From the NCBI GenBank assembly GCA_050996405.1, contig JBPCRW010000092.1, positions 1 to 14,877 on the forward strand: DNA of 14,877 nucleotides. Reading direction: 5' to 3'. Below, piece by piece: positions 13,457 to 14,877 of this stretch; position 1 is the first letter of the stretch, and each line of letters starts with the position of its first letter. The DNA comes from JBPCRW01 sp050996405. GTDB taxonomy: Bacteria > Acidobacteriota > Blastocatellia > Pyrinomonadales > Pyrinomonadaceae. A model generated the notes under the pieces. That model worked only from the letters and a program-made list of their open reading frames with translations, was not told the DNA's origin and did not search any database. The position numbers and the translations under genes are program-made.

Positions 13457-14877
13457 TTAAAGCGACCAGACAAGCGGCAGAATCAGCATAATTAAAACGA
13501 AAAGAATGATAAAAAGCGGTAGTCCAATCTTGAAATAATCGCGGAAGTTATAGCCGCCGGGACCCATGACGAGAATGTTGACGGGATGGCTTAAAGGCGT
13601 GATGGAAGCCATCGAAGCCGCCAGCGCGATGCCCATTGTCAGCGAGCGCGGATTCGCGCCGACTGTTTGTGCAACCTGGATGGCAATGGGTCCGATGACC
13701 GCCGCGACCGCCGCGCCGCTCATCGCCTGCGTCAGCAAAGCCGTTAAAATAAACAATCCGGCAAGCAGAGCCAGAGTTCCAAACGCGCCGAAAATTGAAA
13801 CAATTTCGCCAGCCATCAGCGCGGCGGCATTTGTTTTTATCAAGGCAATTCCGAGCGGCAAAATTCCAGCTACCAGAAAAACGCTTTTCCACGAGACGGA
13901 AGAATACGCCTGTTCCATCGTTAAAATTCCGGTCAGCATCATCGCCAGCGCGCCGCCGAGCATAATCACGCCCGTCAGGTTAGGAAAAATCACGGCGAAC
14001 GCGAGCGTGGCTATGACAATCATCAACGCCGCGCGTCCTTTGTTCGGAACGGTGATTTCGCCTTCTTTCGGCAATAATAGAATCAAATCCGGGTCGTCGC
14101 GCAAAACCGGCAGATTTTTTCGCGCCCCCTGCAACAGCAGCGCGTCGCCTAACAGCAAAGGAATATCGGCAATATCCGTATAAATTTCTTCGTCGCCGCG
14201 CCACAGAGCCAGCACCGACATTCCGTATTTTTCGCGGAAATGCGACGAGCGCAGCGTCCGGTCAATCAGGCGCGAGCGCGGCGCGAGCATCGCTTCGACG
14301 ACTTCGATATTGCGCGATTCGAGGTCTTCTTCGTGCCAATCTTTGGTCGGCAGGAATTCCATAAAAGGTTCGACATCGCGCCTGCGAAAATTTTCCTCGT
14401 CGCCTTCCAGAATCAGAATGTCGTTGCGGCGGATAACCGTGTCGGGCGCGATGGCAAACAAACGCTTGCCGCCGCGTTCGACGGCGACGACGCTCACGCC
14501 GAAATCTTCGCGCAAGGTGCATTCGGCGAGCGTTTTGTCGTTCAGAAAAGAATTTTCCGGCACGCGCGCGCGAAAAAGATTTTTGCCGAGATGATAGGTC
14601 GTTATTAAATCGTCTGACTGCTGCGTAATCGGCGCGGTAGTTCGCTCAATCATCGATTCGCCGGGCAAAAGTTTTCTGCCGACGAGCGCGACGTAGGCAA
14701 TGCCGACAATGATAATTGGAATGCCGACCGGCGCGAAATCCACCAGGCTGAAGCCTTCGATGTTGTTGTCGCTAAGCAAGGAGCTTAAAACAATATTCGA
14801 GGTCGTTAAAAGCGTCGCCGTGCCGCCCAAAACCGTGCTGAAGGCAAGCGGTATCATCAGTTTCGATGGGCTGACTC
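13457..14877 (-). CDS. SLC13-type permease with two TrkA-C (RCK_C) domains, 5' end outside the window
   Basis: Polytopic carrier of the SLC13/DASS-like group, which moves anions such as sulfate or dicarboxylates with sodium or protons; the substrate here cannot be told. The frame is open to the right edge (VSPSKL precedes the Met at 14857), so the N-terminal membrane half is missing. The visible start, SPSKLMIPLAFSTVLGGTAT, is a re-entrant or helix signature of the family, so that Met is internal. Counted from it, two cytosolic TrkA-C domains follow at about 86-160 (DTVIRRNDILILEGD) and 182-252 (LLLGDALLLQG), which in such carriers sense ligands or nucleotides. The second membrane half spans about 277-466 with several helices and a second signature (SMASITPLSHPVNILVMGPG). 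No damage is visible in the part present. A terminator was not seen after the stop, in keeping with read-through into the 12765-13397 gene. Confidence 0.88.
   Translation of the reverse strand, partial: VSPSKLMIPLAFSTVLGGTATLLTTSNIVLSSLLSDNNIEGFSLVDFAPVGIPIIIVGIAYVALVGRKLLPGESMIERTTAPITQQSDDLITTYHLGKNLFRARVPENSFLNDKTLAECTLREDFGVSVVAVERGGKRLFAIAPDTVIRRNDILILEGDEENFRRRDVEPFMEFLPTKDWHEEDLESRNIEVVEAMLAPRSRLIDRTLRSSHFREKYGMSVLALWRGDEEIYTDIADIPLLLGDALLLQGARKNLPVLRDDPDLILLLPKEGEITVPNKGRAALMIVIATLAFAVIFPNLTGVIMLGGALAMMLTGILTMEQAYSSVSWKSVFLVAGILPLGIALIKTNAAALMAGEIVSIFGAFGTLALLAGLFILTALLTQAMSGAAVAAVIGPIAIQVAQTVGANPRSLTMGIALAASMASITPLSHPVNILVMGPGGYNFRDYFKIGLPLFIILFVLIMLILPLVWSL

Noticed and set aside
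13457..14857. Complete permease starting at the Met at 14857
   Set aside because: The frame stays open to the window edge with family-like residues before it, and the N-terminal membrane half would be missing.

Overview
The window looks like chromosomal housekeeping DNA from a moderate-GC, Gram-negative-type bacterium. The gene set (single-PDZ HtrA-type protease, DUF5658 membrane protein, glycine-zipper envelope protein, IspH, Ski2-like helicase, SecA with a zinc tail, SLC13-type carrier with two TrkA-C domains), together with variable or absent Shine-Dalgarno sites, would suit Acidobacteriota of the Blastocatellia type. That placement is inferred from gene style only. No rRNA, tRNA, CRISPR array, phage or autonomous transposon was seen.

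Layout. At 1-53 there is a heptamer repeat, followed on the minus strand by a small four-cysteine protein (54-293), an HtrA/DegP-like protease (370-1569) and, behind a clear terminator, a DUF5658 protein (1729-2085). A 336-base non-coding stretch (2086-2421) carries a perfect 18-bp hairpin and separates these from a plus-strand secreted glycine-zipper protein (2422-3147) with its own terminator. Next on the minus strand are a small AT-rich zinc-ribbon gene with a TTG start (3258-3596), ispH (3700-4551) and a Ski2-like helicase.

The helicase is the main anomaly. Its two RecA lobes lie in two separate frames (6624-7511 and 4642-6501). Between them is a 99-bp multi-stem palindromic repeat (6512-6610) flanked by the direct repeat ATAATG. 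Removing 122 bases would rejoin the halves exactly at the linker between motif III and motif IV, so this looks like a recent insertion of a small palindromic element into an intact gene.

A divergent intergenic region with a second heptamer array and a good promoter leads into a plus-strand group: a membrane-anchored, Asn-rich protein with a TonB-C-like end (7687-9000), an unrecognised exported protein (9031-9756) and secA (9886-12693), which has hairpins in its leader and a strong terminator. On the minus strand, converging on secA, are an anchored protein with D-x-N-G-K repeats (12765-13397) and the 3' part of an SLC13/TrkA-C permease that runs off the right edge (13457-14877).

Functionally the window is weighted toward the cell envelope: export by SecA, periplasmic protein quality control by the HtrA protease, several small anchored or secreted proteins, and an ion or anion carrier. 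Isoprenoid synthesis (IspH) and RNA metabolism (helicase) sit beside these.
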